Shown here: one piece after another, positions 8,086 to 15,228 of the stretch
Layout of the letters: each line of letters opens with the position of its first letter
Numbering within the stretch: the first letter of the stretch is position 1
Origin: an uncultured Clostridia bacterium
GTDB lineage: Bacteria; Bacillota; Clostridia; TANB77; CAG-508
Length of the DNA: 24,007 bases
Direction of reading: 5' to 3'
Assembly: GCA_949077355.1 (NCBI GenBank)
Contig: CARUQW010000022.1
Span: 1 to 24,007, forward strand
Program-made: the position numbers and the translations under genes
The notes under the pieces: generated by a model
What the model was told of the DNA's origin: nothing
The model's database searches: none
The model's input: only the letters and a program-made list of their open reading frames with translations

Positions 8086-8847
8086 CTATATTTCTAGTTT
8101 TCTTTTTTGCACCTTATATGTAATTTTGCTAATCCAAGAAACAGGAATCAATTTAGCTCCTAATCTTGCAAATTTCACATCTAATCCAGGAACAATGTAA
8201 AATTTTCCTTTTTCCAATTTTTGAATTGCATACTGAGCAACTACCATACTATTGGCCTCTCTTAAATGAAATTTTACATTAGCTACTTTATTAAAATTTG
8301 TTTTTACTGGTCCTGGGCATAGAATACTAATTTGTACTTTTGACTTTTCTTTCCTTAACTCTTCTCGTATTCCTTCTGAAATTCTTACAATATAGGCTTT
8401 TGTTGCATAGTAAGTAGCCATTAATGGTCCTGGCATAAAACCTGCTATCGAAGCTACATTTAATATTTTTCCACTGTTGTTTTCTTTCATATCTGATAAA
8501 TATAGTTTCATTAATGTATGATATGCCGTTATATTAGTATTTATCATACGAATTTCTTTTTCCAATGATGTCTTAGAAAAATTTCCGCAATCACCAAAAC
8601 CAGCATTATTAACTAAGATATCCACATTTTTTACTTTTCTGTGGATTTCTTTGCAATTTTCTACTTCTGATAAATCTGTTGCTAGTGTTTCCACTTCAAT
8701 ATGATTTTTTTCTTTCAATTCTTCTGCTAACTTTTTTAATGTTTCTTCATTTCTTGCTACTAACACAAGATGATATCCTTTGTTAGCAAAAACTCTTGCC
8801 ATATCTCTTCCAATTCCTGATGATGCTCCTGTAATTAATGCTTTCAT
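8086..8847 (-). CDS. Short-chain dehydrogenase/reductase (SDR, classical)
   Basis: A 253-aa cytoplasmic NAD(P)-dependent oxidoreductase. The Rossmann dinucleotide motif TGASSGIG is at 6-13, NNAG at 80-83, and the catalytic set is Ser133, Tyr146 and Lys150 (YYATK). PGPVKT (178-183) follows as in classical SDRs. ARN at 31-33 after the second strand suggests NADP(H) preference. It resembles the YqjQ/DltE group, whose substrates are mostly unknown; the tail is basic. AGGAGG precedes the ATG. No own promoter is visible in the 50-base gap after the OapA gene, so it may be read from upstream through the GGGGACG hairpin at 8861-8890. Confidence 0.93.
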   Translation of the reverse strand: MKALITGASSGIGRDMARVFANKGYHLVLVARNEETLKKLAEELKEKNHIEVETLATDLSEVENCKEIHRKVKNVDILVNNAGFGDCGNFSKTSLEKEIRMINTNITAYHTLMKLYLSDMKENNSGKILNVASIAGFMPGPLMATYYATKAYIVRISEGIREELRKEKSKVQISILCPGPVKTNFNKVANVKFHLREANSMVVAQYAIQKLEKGKFYIVPGLDVKFARLGAKLIPVSWISKITYKVQKRKLEI

Positions 8848-8860
8848 AAGCTACCTCCTA

Positions 8861-8890
8861 TTTGCCAAAGGGGACGGACCTTTTTGGCAA
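8861..8890 (+). repeat. GGGGACG-type palindromic repeat, copy 1
   Basis: TTGCCAAA (8861-8868) and TTTGGCAA (8883-8890) form a perfect 8-bp stem around a loop containing GGGGACGGACC and a T run. It sits between the OapA and SDR genes. The core GGGGACG plus pyrimidines plus T5-6 recurs in inverted orientation at 9551-9575. REP-like repeats with such a core are known in Clostridia near REP-associated transposases. On the minus strand the hairpin could also attenuate read-through into the SDR gene. Confidence 0.6.
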
Positions 8891-8897
8891 TTTTCTT

Positions 8898-9467
8898 CTA
8901 ATTCCTACTAAGTTTATTTAAAAGAATTCCCACTGCATGCACAATTTGTGTTGATTTACTATTTGCAATTCCTTTTCCTAAAGCTTTTCCTCCTACTGTT
9001 AAAGCTGCTACCAATGCACTCAACAAAAATTGTAAGTCAAATTGCAATGCAAATTGTTCTGCTATTTTCATAGCTATTAATGCACTAATAGCTCCACTTA
9101 ATACACCACAAATATCACCAATTACATCTGCACAAATATTAGCCACTTTAGGTGCATTTCTAATTAGCTTAATAGAATCTTTTGAGCCTTTTACTTTTTT
9201 AGTTGCTTTTGCATGAAATTCATGTTCATTTGCAACTGTTACAGCAACTCCTATAATATCAAAAAAGATTCCAATTCCTATTACTAATACCAATATTAAT
9301 ATCGCTGATATTAAATTTAAATGTGATACTCCATTAGCTGATATATATGAAAATATCATAGATAATATAAAGGTCATAATAAATACCTCTATAAACCATT
9401 TAATATTCGAGTGTTCTTTTTTATTTTTTTGTTTTTCTTTCTTTTCTTTTTCTTCTATCTTATTCAT
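8898..9467 (-). CDS. oapA: OapA-like OLE RNA-associated membrane protein
   Basis: A 189-aa membrane protein with a very basic N-terminal segment (residues 1-23, mostly Lys/Glu) and about four hydrophobic helices (roughly 24-43, 50-78, 107-133, 146-165). The third helix region carries ICADVIGDICG, giving the DxxxD motif D114/D118 reported for OapA. A basic loop (about 86-104) lies before it. OapA binds OLE RNA at the membrane and is implicated in Mg2+, cold and alcohol responses in Bacillus halodurans. The roughly 640-nt structured non-coding region directly upstream on the same strand is the expected partner. The ATG at 9467 has AGGAG upstream; an ATG at 9572 in frame lacks a ribosome site and would start in the GGGGACG repeat. 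Confidence 0.78.
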   Translation of the reverse strand: MNKIEEKEKKEKQKNKKEHSNIKWFIEVFIMTFILSMIFSYISANGVSHLNLISAILILVLVIGIGIFFDIIGVAVTVANEHEFHAKATKKVKGSKDSIKLIRNAPKVANICADVIGDICGVLSGAISALIAMKIAEQFALQFDLQFLLSALVAALTVGGKALGKGIANSKSTQIVHAVGILLNKLSRN

Positions 9468-9550
9468 TTTTACTTTTTCTCCTTTTTTGTTAATCTTTTT
9501 CCCTTCATTTCTTATGGTTGCTTTTGGGACAAGCACAAAACTAACCATAT

Positions 9551-9575
9551 GTGAAAAAGGAAACGTCCCCAATTG
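9551..9575 (-). repeat. GGGGACG-type repeat, copy 2 (inverted relative to copy 1)
   Basis: On the minus strand this reads AATTGGGGACG followed by TTTCCTTTTTCAC. It matches copy 1 at 8861-8890 in the GGGGACG core (9564-9570 here) and in the following pyrimidine/T tract. Its flanking stem is decayed (TATGT/ACATA only). The two copies lie on either side of oapA in opposite orientations. Confidence 0.5.
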
Positions 9576-9582
9576 TACATAA

Positions 9583-9612
9583 ACAAAGTGATAGGTTCCC
9601 CCATCACTTTGT
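9583..9612 (-). terminator. Hairpin at the 3' end of the OLE RNA
   Basis: A perfect 10-bp stem (ACAAAGTGAT at 9583-9592, ATCACTTTGT at 9603-9612) with a 10-base loop. On the minus strand it is followed by TTTATGT, a weak T-tract. It may end or process the OLE RNA before the oapA reading frame, or allow partial read-through into it. Confidence 0.55.
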
Positions 9613-10241
9613 ACTACTTTTCGATTGTTAGATGGTAAAAGCCTAAGTAAATTTTACAGTTTAGGTCTGGTTGAATTTCTCTATTTCCCGCTTAGCATTA
9701 CTGCTGGAGCCGTTTCCGTTTAAGGGAAATATCTACTAGTTTTAATAGACACCAGATCGCCACTTAAATCTGTACCTTAATCCCTAGACCTTCCTAGCTA
9801 TTTTTTCATAGCAAACATTCTAGAAGTTTTCCTTAACATACATTATCTCTTTACTAGTCTTTTTTGCAAAAGCAATTTCATAATCTAAAAATAAAATTGA
9901 TTTGGCCAAAATTAATTTTATTTTCTTTTAAGATAATCCCAATACTTTCACTCGAGACAGGCTACTCTATGTATTTTGTGTCTTGGCACGCAACATAGGT
10001 TTCACTTAAATTTTGTTGCTAAATGATTCTATTATTTTTACTATTTAGAACGCCATTTAAGCCTCCGCGAAACCAGGGTTTCTTATGTATGCCATTACAT
10101 ATCTCCCTAATTCCTTTACTCCCTGGATACACACAAAACTGGCATTTCGCGCATAAACAAGAAACTTCAACGATGTGCCCTTTAGTGGATTTTTAGCCCC
10201 ACCCTCGTAAAGTTTGTATGACTAGAATAATGCACCATCGT
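9600..10241 (-). ncRNA. ole: OLE RNA (ornate, large, extremophilic)
   Basis: A roughly 640-base stretch without an open frame but with strong internal pairing and a consensus promoter at 10247-10275. The predicted 5' end AACGATGGTGC pairs with GGGCACATCGTT (10169-10180). CGCGAAA (10145-10151) pairs with TTTCGCG (10066-10072), nested with CCAGGG (10121-10126) and CCCTGG (10073-10078). Another 11-bp stem pairs 9888-9898 with 9914-9924, and TTTCCC/GGGAAA closes 9684-9729. Size, own promoter, complex fold and position directly before an OapA-type gene fit OLE RNA, which forms a membrane ribonucleoprotein with OapA. It shows none of the signatures I would expect of RNase P RNA, tmRNA or a group II intron. 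Ends are approximate, and the family call rests on context and not on an alignment. Confidence 0.75.
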
Positions 10242-10246
10242 TATAT

Positions 10247-10275
10247 ATTATACAGTTTTTGGTTAAATATTCCAA
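10247..10275 (-). promoter_or_regulatory. Promoter of the OLE RNA
   Basis: TTGGAA (10270-10275), 17-base spacer, TATAAT (10247-10252) on the minus strand. The implied start at about 10241 coincides with the first base of the 5'-terminal helix of the RNA. The rest of the gap up to the tmk stop (10276-10390) is purine-rich on the minus strand and holds no gene with a start codon. Confidence 0.8.
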
Positions 10276-10390
10276 ATTTCTTTTCCGTTTGTTTTTGCCA
10301 AATTCTACGTTTACTAGTTTATTTTGTTTCTTTCTTTTAGCTTTATTCTTATTTTTTCTTAATTTATCTCTTCTTTTCGTTTGTTTTTGT

Positions 10391-11062
10391 CTATATGTGT
10401 TTTTTTATTTCTTTATATATCTCTTCATGAATATCTTCAATTGTTCGAATTTTATTTTCTTTTACACATTGAACTTCATACCAATTGTAATCTTTCGCTA
10501 CATCACAAGCTGCATGATAAGCATCTATTAAGTGAGTTTTATCACTTTCATGAATGTCTTTTTTCGTATCATGTGTAAATTTATTTTCTCTATTTTCGAT
10601 TAATTCTAACGATTTTTCAACTGGCATGTTTAGGAAAAATACTTCTGTTGGAACTGGTAAACCATATAGACTAAATTCAAAATCCCATAGCCAATCTAAG
10701 AATTTTTTTCTTTCTTCTTTATTCTCTATTTTTCCTGCTTGGTGTACCATATTAGCAGTTGTGTATCGGTCTGCCAATATAATTCCTCCATTTTCATAAT
10801 AGTCTTTATATCCTGTTTGAAAGGTAGCATATCGGTCTGCTGCATAAAATGTAGATGCTATATAAGGACTTATTTTTTTAGCATCTTTGCCAAATTCTCC
10901 TGACAAATACATTTTTACTAAGGATGAACTTGGACTATCATAATTGGGAAAACTTACAATTTTGTATTCTATTCCCTCTTTTGTCAATCTTTCTTTTAAT
11001 TTTTCAAATTGTGTCTGTTTTCCACTTCCATCAGTTCCATCTATTACAAATAATTTTCCCAT
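10391..11062 (-). CDS. tmk: Thymidylate kinase
   Basis: A 223-aa P-loop kinase that phosphorylates dTMP to dTDP using ATP, needed for dTTP synthesis. The Walker A loop is GTDGSGKQTQ (9-18). The substrate region has FPNYDSPSS (39-47), AADRYATF and LADRYTTANMVHQ, matching the DR(Y/H) motif of the family. It belongs to the longer clostridial form with Q in the P-loop. AAAGGAG lies seven bases before the ATG, inside the end of the upstream 37-aa gene; two bases separate the two genes. It is the last gene of the operon starting at 13434. Confidence 0.93.
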   Translation of the reverse strand: MGKLFVIDGTDGSGKQTQFEKLKERLTKEGIEYKIVSFPNYDSPSSSLVKMYLSGEFGKDAKKISPYIASTFYAADRYATFQTGYKDYYENGGIILADRYTTANMVHQAGKIENKEERKKFLDWLWDFEFSLYGLPVPTEVFFLNMPVEKSLELIENRENKFTHDTKKDIHESDKTHLIDAYHAACDVAKDYNWYEVQCVKENKIRTIEDIHEEIYKEIKKHI

Positions 11063-11064
11063 TT

Positions 11065-11178
11065 TTATTCTCCTTTATTTTCTTCTTTTTCTTCCTTCTT
11101 GTTCGCTAACATTTTATTGATACTTTCTAGAATATCATCAGAATTTTCGTCAAATTCATCTTTTATTAAATTAAACAT
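11065..11178 (-). CDS. 37-aa acidic protein of unknown function
   Basis: A short frame starting MFNLIKDEFDENSDDILESI and ending EENKGE. It is preceded by AAGGAG at a good distance from its ATG and ends two bases before the tmk start, so it is probably translated and coupled to tmk. It is acidic, predicted helical, and has no signal or membrane segment. I do not recognise it. It could act as a small regulator or simply help translation of tmk. Confidence 0.6.
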   Translation of the reverse strand: MFNLIKDEFDENSDDILESINKMLANKKEEKEENKGE

Positions 11179-11195
11179 TTTTCTTTCTCCTTTTT

Positions 11196-11447
11196 TCACA
11201 GTAATGATATAATAATTATCATGCTAACATATAAAAATACACATAAACAAACGCCAACAATACCTGTTATCAACCCTGCTTTTGCTATTTTACTTCCTGT
11301 TTTATTGCTATTGATTGCTCCGAATACAATCGCTAAAATTCCAGTTGGCAGGCTTATATAATAAAATATTGCCATAACAATTGAGATAATTCCTAAAACT
11401 AAAGCACTAATTCCTAATGCTATTTTATTTTTAATTTTTTCTTCCAT
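11196..11447 (-). CDS. DUF4190-family small membrane protein
   Basis: An 83-aa protein with two long hydrophobic helices (about 8-30 and 55-80) separated by a short polar loop (NSNKTGSKIAKAG). The pattern ALGISALVLGIISIV, then SLPTGILAIVFGAI, then AGLITGIVGV is that of DUF4190 (two-helix membrane proteins of unknown role, common in Firmicutes). It starts one base after the stop of the beta-propeller gene, so it is translationally linked to it and probably acts at the membrane beside it. Confidence 0.85.
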   Translation of the reverse strand: MEEKIKNKIALGISALVLGIISIVMAIFYYISLPTGILAIVFGAINSNKTGSKIAKAGLITGIVGVCLCVFLYVSMIIIISLL

Positions 11448-11448
11448 T

Positions 11449-13434
11449 TTATTTTCTATTCCCTTCTTTTATTTTTAACTGGTTGATTTCTTTTAGGTCT
11501 TCTAATTGATTGATTTTAATATAATCTTCTGATACGGTATATAAATTATTTTCGATGTATAATCCTCTTAGTAACCTTGTTTGTGTTCTATAATAGGTAC
11601 TTTTTGCTTTTTCGTGTGTTATGGTTCCTTTTAAATTGATTCCATCTGGTACATTAATTTGATATACAAAATATCCTTCTGCCATATATGGTTTATTATA
11701 ATTGGTATAATTATTTATCATTGTACTGTAATCTTTTATCGAAGTTTGTATTGCAAAATCCTCTTCATAATTGTTTACTGGTATTGCTAGCAATTGCTTT
11801 TCTTTTGAAAATAGTAATGCCTTATGATTCGTTAAAACAGCTGAGGTGGTTCTTCTATCTCCAATTATTGTTTCTGAAATTTGTACTGGATTATTGACAT
11901 CACTTACATCAAATAATGCCATTTTCATTCCTGTTATACTTGCTGTTGTTGAAGTCACTTTGCCACTGGCATTTCGATTTACTTTTTCTTCTGTTTGCAT
12001 ACCAATTCCTATGATATGATTTTCATCATAAGGATGTAAGTATGTACTATATCCTGGTATTTTTAACTCTCCCAACACTTTTGGTTCTGTTGGATTACTC
12101 AAATCGATTACAAATAAAGGGTCTATCGTTTGATAGGTTACTAAATATGCCTTTTCTCCTAAAAATCTAGTAGAATACATTTTTTCCCCTTTTGCTACAC
12201 TTTCTGTTTGTCCGATTTTTTTCATATTTTTGTCAAATACGACAACTCTCGAACCTTCATTATCATCTAATGCTACTCTTAAGTTATTTTTATATTCGTC
12301 AATTGAAAATTGATTGATTGTTTTCCCTTTTTCTGATGTTTTTTTATCAAATTTTATGCTTCCATCTTCTAGTAGATTAAATTTATAAATCTCTGTCCTA
12401 TAGCCATATTCGCCTTCTTCTAAATCTTTATCGTCAAATGCTCCTATTAAACCTTTCCAACCAAAAATATCTAATATTTCTGGAGTATCACTGTAACGAC
12501 TTTTATATCTTTCTTCTAATAGATAGATATTATTTTCTGATACATAGGCATTTTCAATATTCATTAGATAGGAACTTATCTTTACGTTTTCTTCTATGTT
12601 ATTTAAGTCCATCATAGATAAAATAGTTTGATTATCTGTGTCTATGTCTTTTATTCTACTTATTTCATTGAATCCTGGGTCAATTTGTTTTTCATTCTCT
12701 TGGTAATAAGTAATGATGTGGTCATTTTCCTTTTTTAGTCTTCCTGATGCGATTACATACAATTTTCCTTTGATACATCTAGATGTATAGTATGGTTGTT
12801 CTAATTCGTAGCTTTTTATTTTCTTAGGTTCTTCACGATTTGTAATGTCATAAATTACTACTTTTGTAGCCTCTGCTCTTGCATAAGAAGATGCAGATTT
12901 CATCTTTTCATAAATGATAACTAATTGATTAGCTTCTAAAATTAAATCTTCTGGTACTATATTACTACTGCTTTCTGATATTTTCGCTGCTATTTTCATT
13001 TGTTCTGGTTCTCTTACATCTGTTATGATTACATCATTTTCTGATAAAGAATAAATGTAATCTCCATCTGTTTTGGTGATATCTGCTTCATCAACATTTT
13101 CTACTTGTATATTCGTTGTTGAATATTCTTTTGTACTTTCTTTGTTTGAACTATTTGTACTACCTGATAAATCAGAAGGAACAACATCAAGTTGTTTTGC
13201 ATTATCTACTGGCATGATATAGCTTCTTGGTTCATTAATCAATAGACTAAATGGTAATTTTAGTAGCTTTCCTAAGGTTGTTTCTTTTCCCATTTCTTGG
13301 TTATATATCTTTTCTAATTCTTTTTGTGAGGTTATTGGTATAATTTCTTCCTTTTCTTTGCTTCTATAATTTATCACGATTAAAATGCTAATGATTAGGA
13401 TTATTAATAATATAATTTTGATGGCTTTTTTCAC
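11449..13434 (-). CDS. Membrane-anchored beta-propeller domain protein
   Basis: A 661-aa protein with an N-terminal membrane anchor or uncleaved signal (hydrophobic residues 5-22) and a large extracellular domain. The signature VDEADITKTDGDYIYSL (about 114-130) and repeated blocks such as VVIYDITNREEPKKI, VIDLSNPTEPKVLGEL and ALFDVSDVNNPVQISE match the Beta_propel family (PF09826) of secreted clostridial and archaeal proteins. The ligand is unknown. The start is GTG with GGGGGC six bases upstream and a promoter at 13457-13485. It heads a four-gene operon with the DUF4190 protein, the 37-aa protein and tmk. Confidence 0.87.
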   Translation of the reverse strand: MKKAIKIILLIILIISILIVINYRSKEKEEIIPITSQKELEKIYNQEMGKETTLGKLLKLPFSLLINEPRSYIMPVDNAKQLDVVPSDLSGSTNSSNKESTKEYSTTNIQVENVDEADITKTDGDYIYSLSENDVIITDVREPEQMKIAAKISESSSNIVPEDLILEANQLVIIYEKMKSASSYARAEATKVVIYDITNREEPKKIKSYELEQPYYTSRCIKGKLYVIASGRLKKENDHIITYYQENEKQIDPGFNEISRIKDIDTDNQTILSMMDLNNIEENVKISSYLMNIENAYVSENNIYLLEERYKSRYSDTPEILDIFGWKGLIGAFDDKDLEEGEYGYRTEIYKFNLLEDGSIKFDKKTSEKGKTINQFSIDEYKNNLRVALDDNEGSRVVVFDKNMKKIGQTESVAKGEKMYSTRFLGEKAYLVTYQTIDPLFVIDLSNPTEPKVLGELKIPGYSTYLHPYDENHIIGIGMQTEEKVNRNASGKVTSTTASITGMKMALFDVSDVNNPVQISETIIGDRRTTSAVLTNHKALLFSKEKQLLAIPVNNYEEDFAIQTSIKDYSTMINNYTNYNKPYMAEGYFVYQINVPDGINLKGTITHEKAKSTYYRTQTRLLRGLYIENNLYTVSEDYIKINQLEDLKEINQLKIKEGNRK

Positions 13435-13456
13435 TTTTTTGCCCCCTTTTTTCTAA

Positions 13457-13485
13457 ATTTTACTAAATTAATTAATAAAAAGCAA
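13457..13485 (-). promoter_or_regulatory. Promoter of the beta-propeller-tmk operon
   Basis: TTGCTT (13480-13485), 17-base spacer, TAAAAT (13457-13462) on the minus strand, 22 bases before the GTG start. It diverges from the dgt promoter about 60 bases away. Confidence 0.7.
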
Positions 13486-13546
13486 CCTATATTTCAAATT
13501 TAAATTTTGTTTTTCAAGAGATTCGCAAAACAACTTTTTTAAAATA

Positions 13547-13576
13547 TTGGACTTTTGTTTTTATTTGTTATATAGT
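13547..13576 (+). promoter_or_regulatory. Promoter of dgt
   Basis: TTGGAC (13547-13552), 18-base spacer, TATAGT (13571-13576). The implied start at about 13583 leaves a 5' leader of only about 12 bases, just enough for GAGGTG before the ATG at 13595. Confidence 0.7.
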
Positions 13577-13594
13577 AATGTTAGAGGTGAAAGT

Positions 13595-14803
13595 ATGAGA
13601 AATTTATTTAAAAATTGTGCTGCCAATCAAAGTAATCCAAAGTGGAAAAATATTATTTCTAGAAAGACTCCTTTATATCTTAGAGATTCTGATATTCGCA
13701 GCGAATTTGAAAGAGATTATACTAGAATTATTCATTCTAATAGTTATCGAAGATTGAAGCATAAAACACAAGTATTTTTTTCTCCTGAAAATGACCATAT
13801 TTGTACAAGAATTGAACATGTTACTCATGTAGAATCAATTAGTTATTCTATTGCTAATTATCTTGGTCTTAATACGGAATTGACAAAAGCCATTGCTGTT
13901 AGCCATGATTTAGGTCATAGTCCTTTTGGTCATAGTGGGGAAAGGATTTTGTCAAATCTTTCTAAAAATGATTTAGGAATCCCTTTTTGGCATGAAAAAA
14001 ATGGTCTAGATATTGTTGATTCTATTGAATTGTTAGAAGATAGTGAAAAGAATAAACAAAATTTGAATCTTACCTATGCTGTCCGTGATGGTATTATTTC
14101 TCATTGTGGTGAGATTGATGAAAATGGAATTAAACCAAGGAATGAGTTTATCGATTTATCTACTTATGTTTATCCTAATCAGTTTGCTCCTTATACTTGG
14201 GAGGCTTGCGTTGTTAAGGTTTCTGATAAGATTTCTTATATTGGTCGTGATATTGAAGATGCTATTACTCTTGGCATTTTAGATGAGCATTTGAATGAAC
14301 TTTATGATTTATTAAATTATAATCGAAAGGATAAAACGCTGAATAATTCTAATATTATTCACTTCTTAGTAGCTGATTTGTGTGAAAATTCCTCACCTGA
14401 AAAAGGTTTATGTTTTTCGGATGAAGCTTTTTACCTGATTAATAAGATTAAGGAGTTTAATTATAAAAATATTTATTTTTCTGATAGAATTAAACCTTCT
14501 AATCGCTATTTTGAACTTGTTTTGAATGAAATTTATTCTACTTTGAAGTGTTGTTTTAATGGCAAAAGTGCTTTTTCTTCTGTTCAAACTTTGCAGAAGT
14601 TCTATCCTAAATTATATAATGGTTTTTCAAATTTCTTGTATAGTTTTTATGACTATCCTAATAGAAAAGATCCAAAGTTTAAAAATAAGATCCTTTTTTC
14701 GGACTCCTCTGCCTCTGATTTTTGTCGTTCTATTTTGTTTTTTATTGCTGGAATGACAGATAATTATGCTATGGAAATTTATGATGAGATTGTTGGATTT
14801 TAG
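13595..14803 (+). CDS. dgt: Deoxyguanosinetriphosphate triphosphohydrolase-like HD protein
   Basis: A 402-aa HD-domain enzyme expected to split dNTPs (typically dGTP) into deoxynucleoside and triphosphate, adjusting dNTP pools. The metal-binding set is H75 (TRIEH), H104-D105 (AVSHDLGHSPFGH) and D211 (VSDKISYIGRDIEDA). YRRLKHKTQVF (51-61) is typical of the dGTPase family. The start at 13595 is chosen for GAGGTG upstream and because the promoter at 13547-13576 overlaps the longer frame starting at 13547. It faces away from the tmk operon, so two nucleotide-metabolism genes flank a divergent promoter pair. Confidence 0.92.
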   Translation: MRNLFKNCAANQSNPKWKNIISRKTPLYLRDSDIRSEFERDYTRIIHSNSYRRLKHKTQVFFSPENDHICTRIEHVTHVESISYSIANYLGLNTELTKAIAVSHDLGHSPFGHSGERILSNLSKNDLGIPFWHEKNGLDIVDSIELLEDSEKNKQNLNLTYAVRDGIISHCGEIDENGIKPRNEFIDLSTYVYPNQFAPYTWEACVVKVSDKISYIGRDIEDAITLGILDEHLNELYDLLNYNRKDKTLNNSNIIHFLVADLCENSSPEKGLCFSDEAFYLINKIKEFNYKNIYFSDRIKPSNRYFELVLNEIYSTLKCCFNGKSAFSSVQTLQKFYPKLYNGFSNFLYSFYDYPNRKDPKFKNKILFSDSSASDFCRSILFFIAGMTDNYAMEIYDEIVGF

Positions 14804-14844
14804 CTTTTGATTTTTGATACGCATTTTTTTAGCTTAGGATTAAT

Positions 14845-14873
14845 TTGATTTTTATGTTAATTTATTGTATAAT
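14845..14873 (+). promoter_or_regulatory. Promoter of the 80-aa Cys-rich protein gene
   Basis: TTGATT (14845-14850), 17-base spacer, TATAAT (14868-14873), 35 bases before the start codon. Confidence 0.8.
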
Positions 14874-14908
14874 TAATTTACTATAAATCTGCAAAGGAGT
14901 GTTATTTT

Positions 14909-15151
14909 ATGTTATTGACAACTTCATGTGATTATACCTGCTGGAAATGTACTCATCATTGCGAAATTGTTCATCTTTTTGGATTACCAGATCCTGTCTT
15001 TAACAAAATCATTTTGGATACTCTAAAGGCTAGAGCAGGTATGCTTATCACTCAAAATTATGATTTGGCTCTTGTTGATCAGAATTTGATGGAAAGTGCT
15101 GTGACTCTTAAGTTGTCTCGTGAGTTGTTTCTTAAAAAGTATCACTTCTAA
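14909..15151 (+). CDS. 80-aa protein with an N-terminal Cys/His cluster, unknown function
   Basis: I do not recognise this protein. Its N-terminus has CDYTCWKCTHHC, four cysteines (7, 11, 14, 18) and two histidines within 12 residues, a likely zinc or iron-sulfur site. The rest is helical and moderately hydrophobic, without a signal peptide or membrane segment. It has a good ribosome site (AAAGGAG), its own consensus promoter and a terminator 30 bases after the stop, so it is a genuine stand-alone gene. It lies between dgt and the leader-distal end of the CRISPR array, transcribed toward the array. Confidence 0.75.
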   Translation: MLLTTSCDYTCWKCTHHCEIVHLFGLPDPVFNKIILDTLKARAGMLITQNYDLALVDQNLMESAVTLKLSRELFLKKYHF

Positions 15152-15180
15152 ATGCTGTTGTTTAAATCGGCATTTCTGCT

Positions 15181-15217
15181 AGCCTCATTCTTGTAAAAGT
15201 TTGGGGCTTGTCTTTTT
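15181..15217 (+). terminator. Terminator between the 80-aa gene and the CRISPR array
   Basis: AGCCTCA (15181-15187) pairs with TGGGGCT (15202-15208, one G-T pair), followed by TGTC and T6 (15212-15217). It ends plus-strand transcription 11 bases before the last degenerate repeat and so shields the array from antisense read-through. Confidence 0.75.
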
Positions 15218-15228
15218 TATTTTTAATG

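Noticed and set aside
9468..9572. N-terminal extension of the oapA frame by 35 codons to an ATG at 9572
   Set aside because: No ribosome site there, the extension runs through a GGGGACG repeat, and an AGGAG lies before the ATG at 9467.
9600..10241. RNase P RNA, tmRNA or a group II intron as explanation of the structured region
   Set aside because: I find no GAGGAAAGTC-type RNase P core, no tmRNA tag frame or tRNA-like end with CCA, and no domain V-like AGC hairpin; the OapA-type gene next to it favours OLE.
10250..10380. Lys/Arg-rich open frame on the minus strand between tmk and the OLE RNA
   Set aside because: It has no ATG or other start with a ribosome site, and its composition simply reflects a purine-rich stretch overlapping the OLE promoter.
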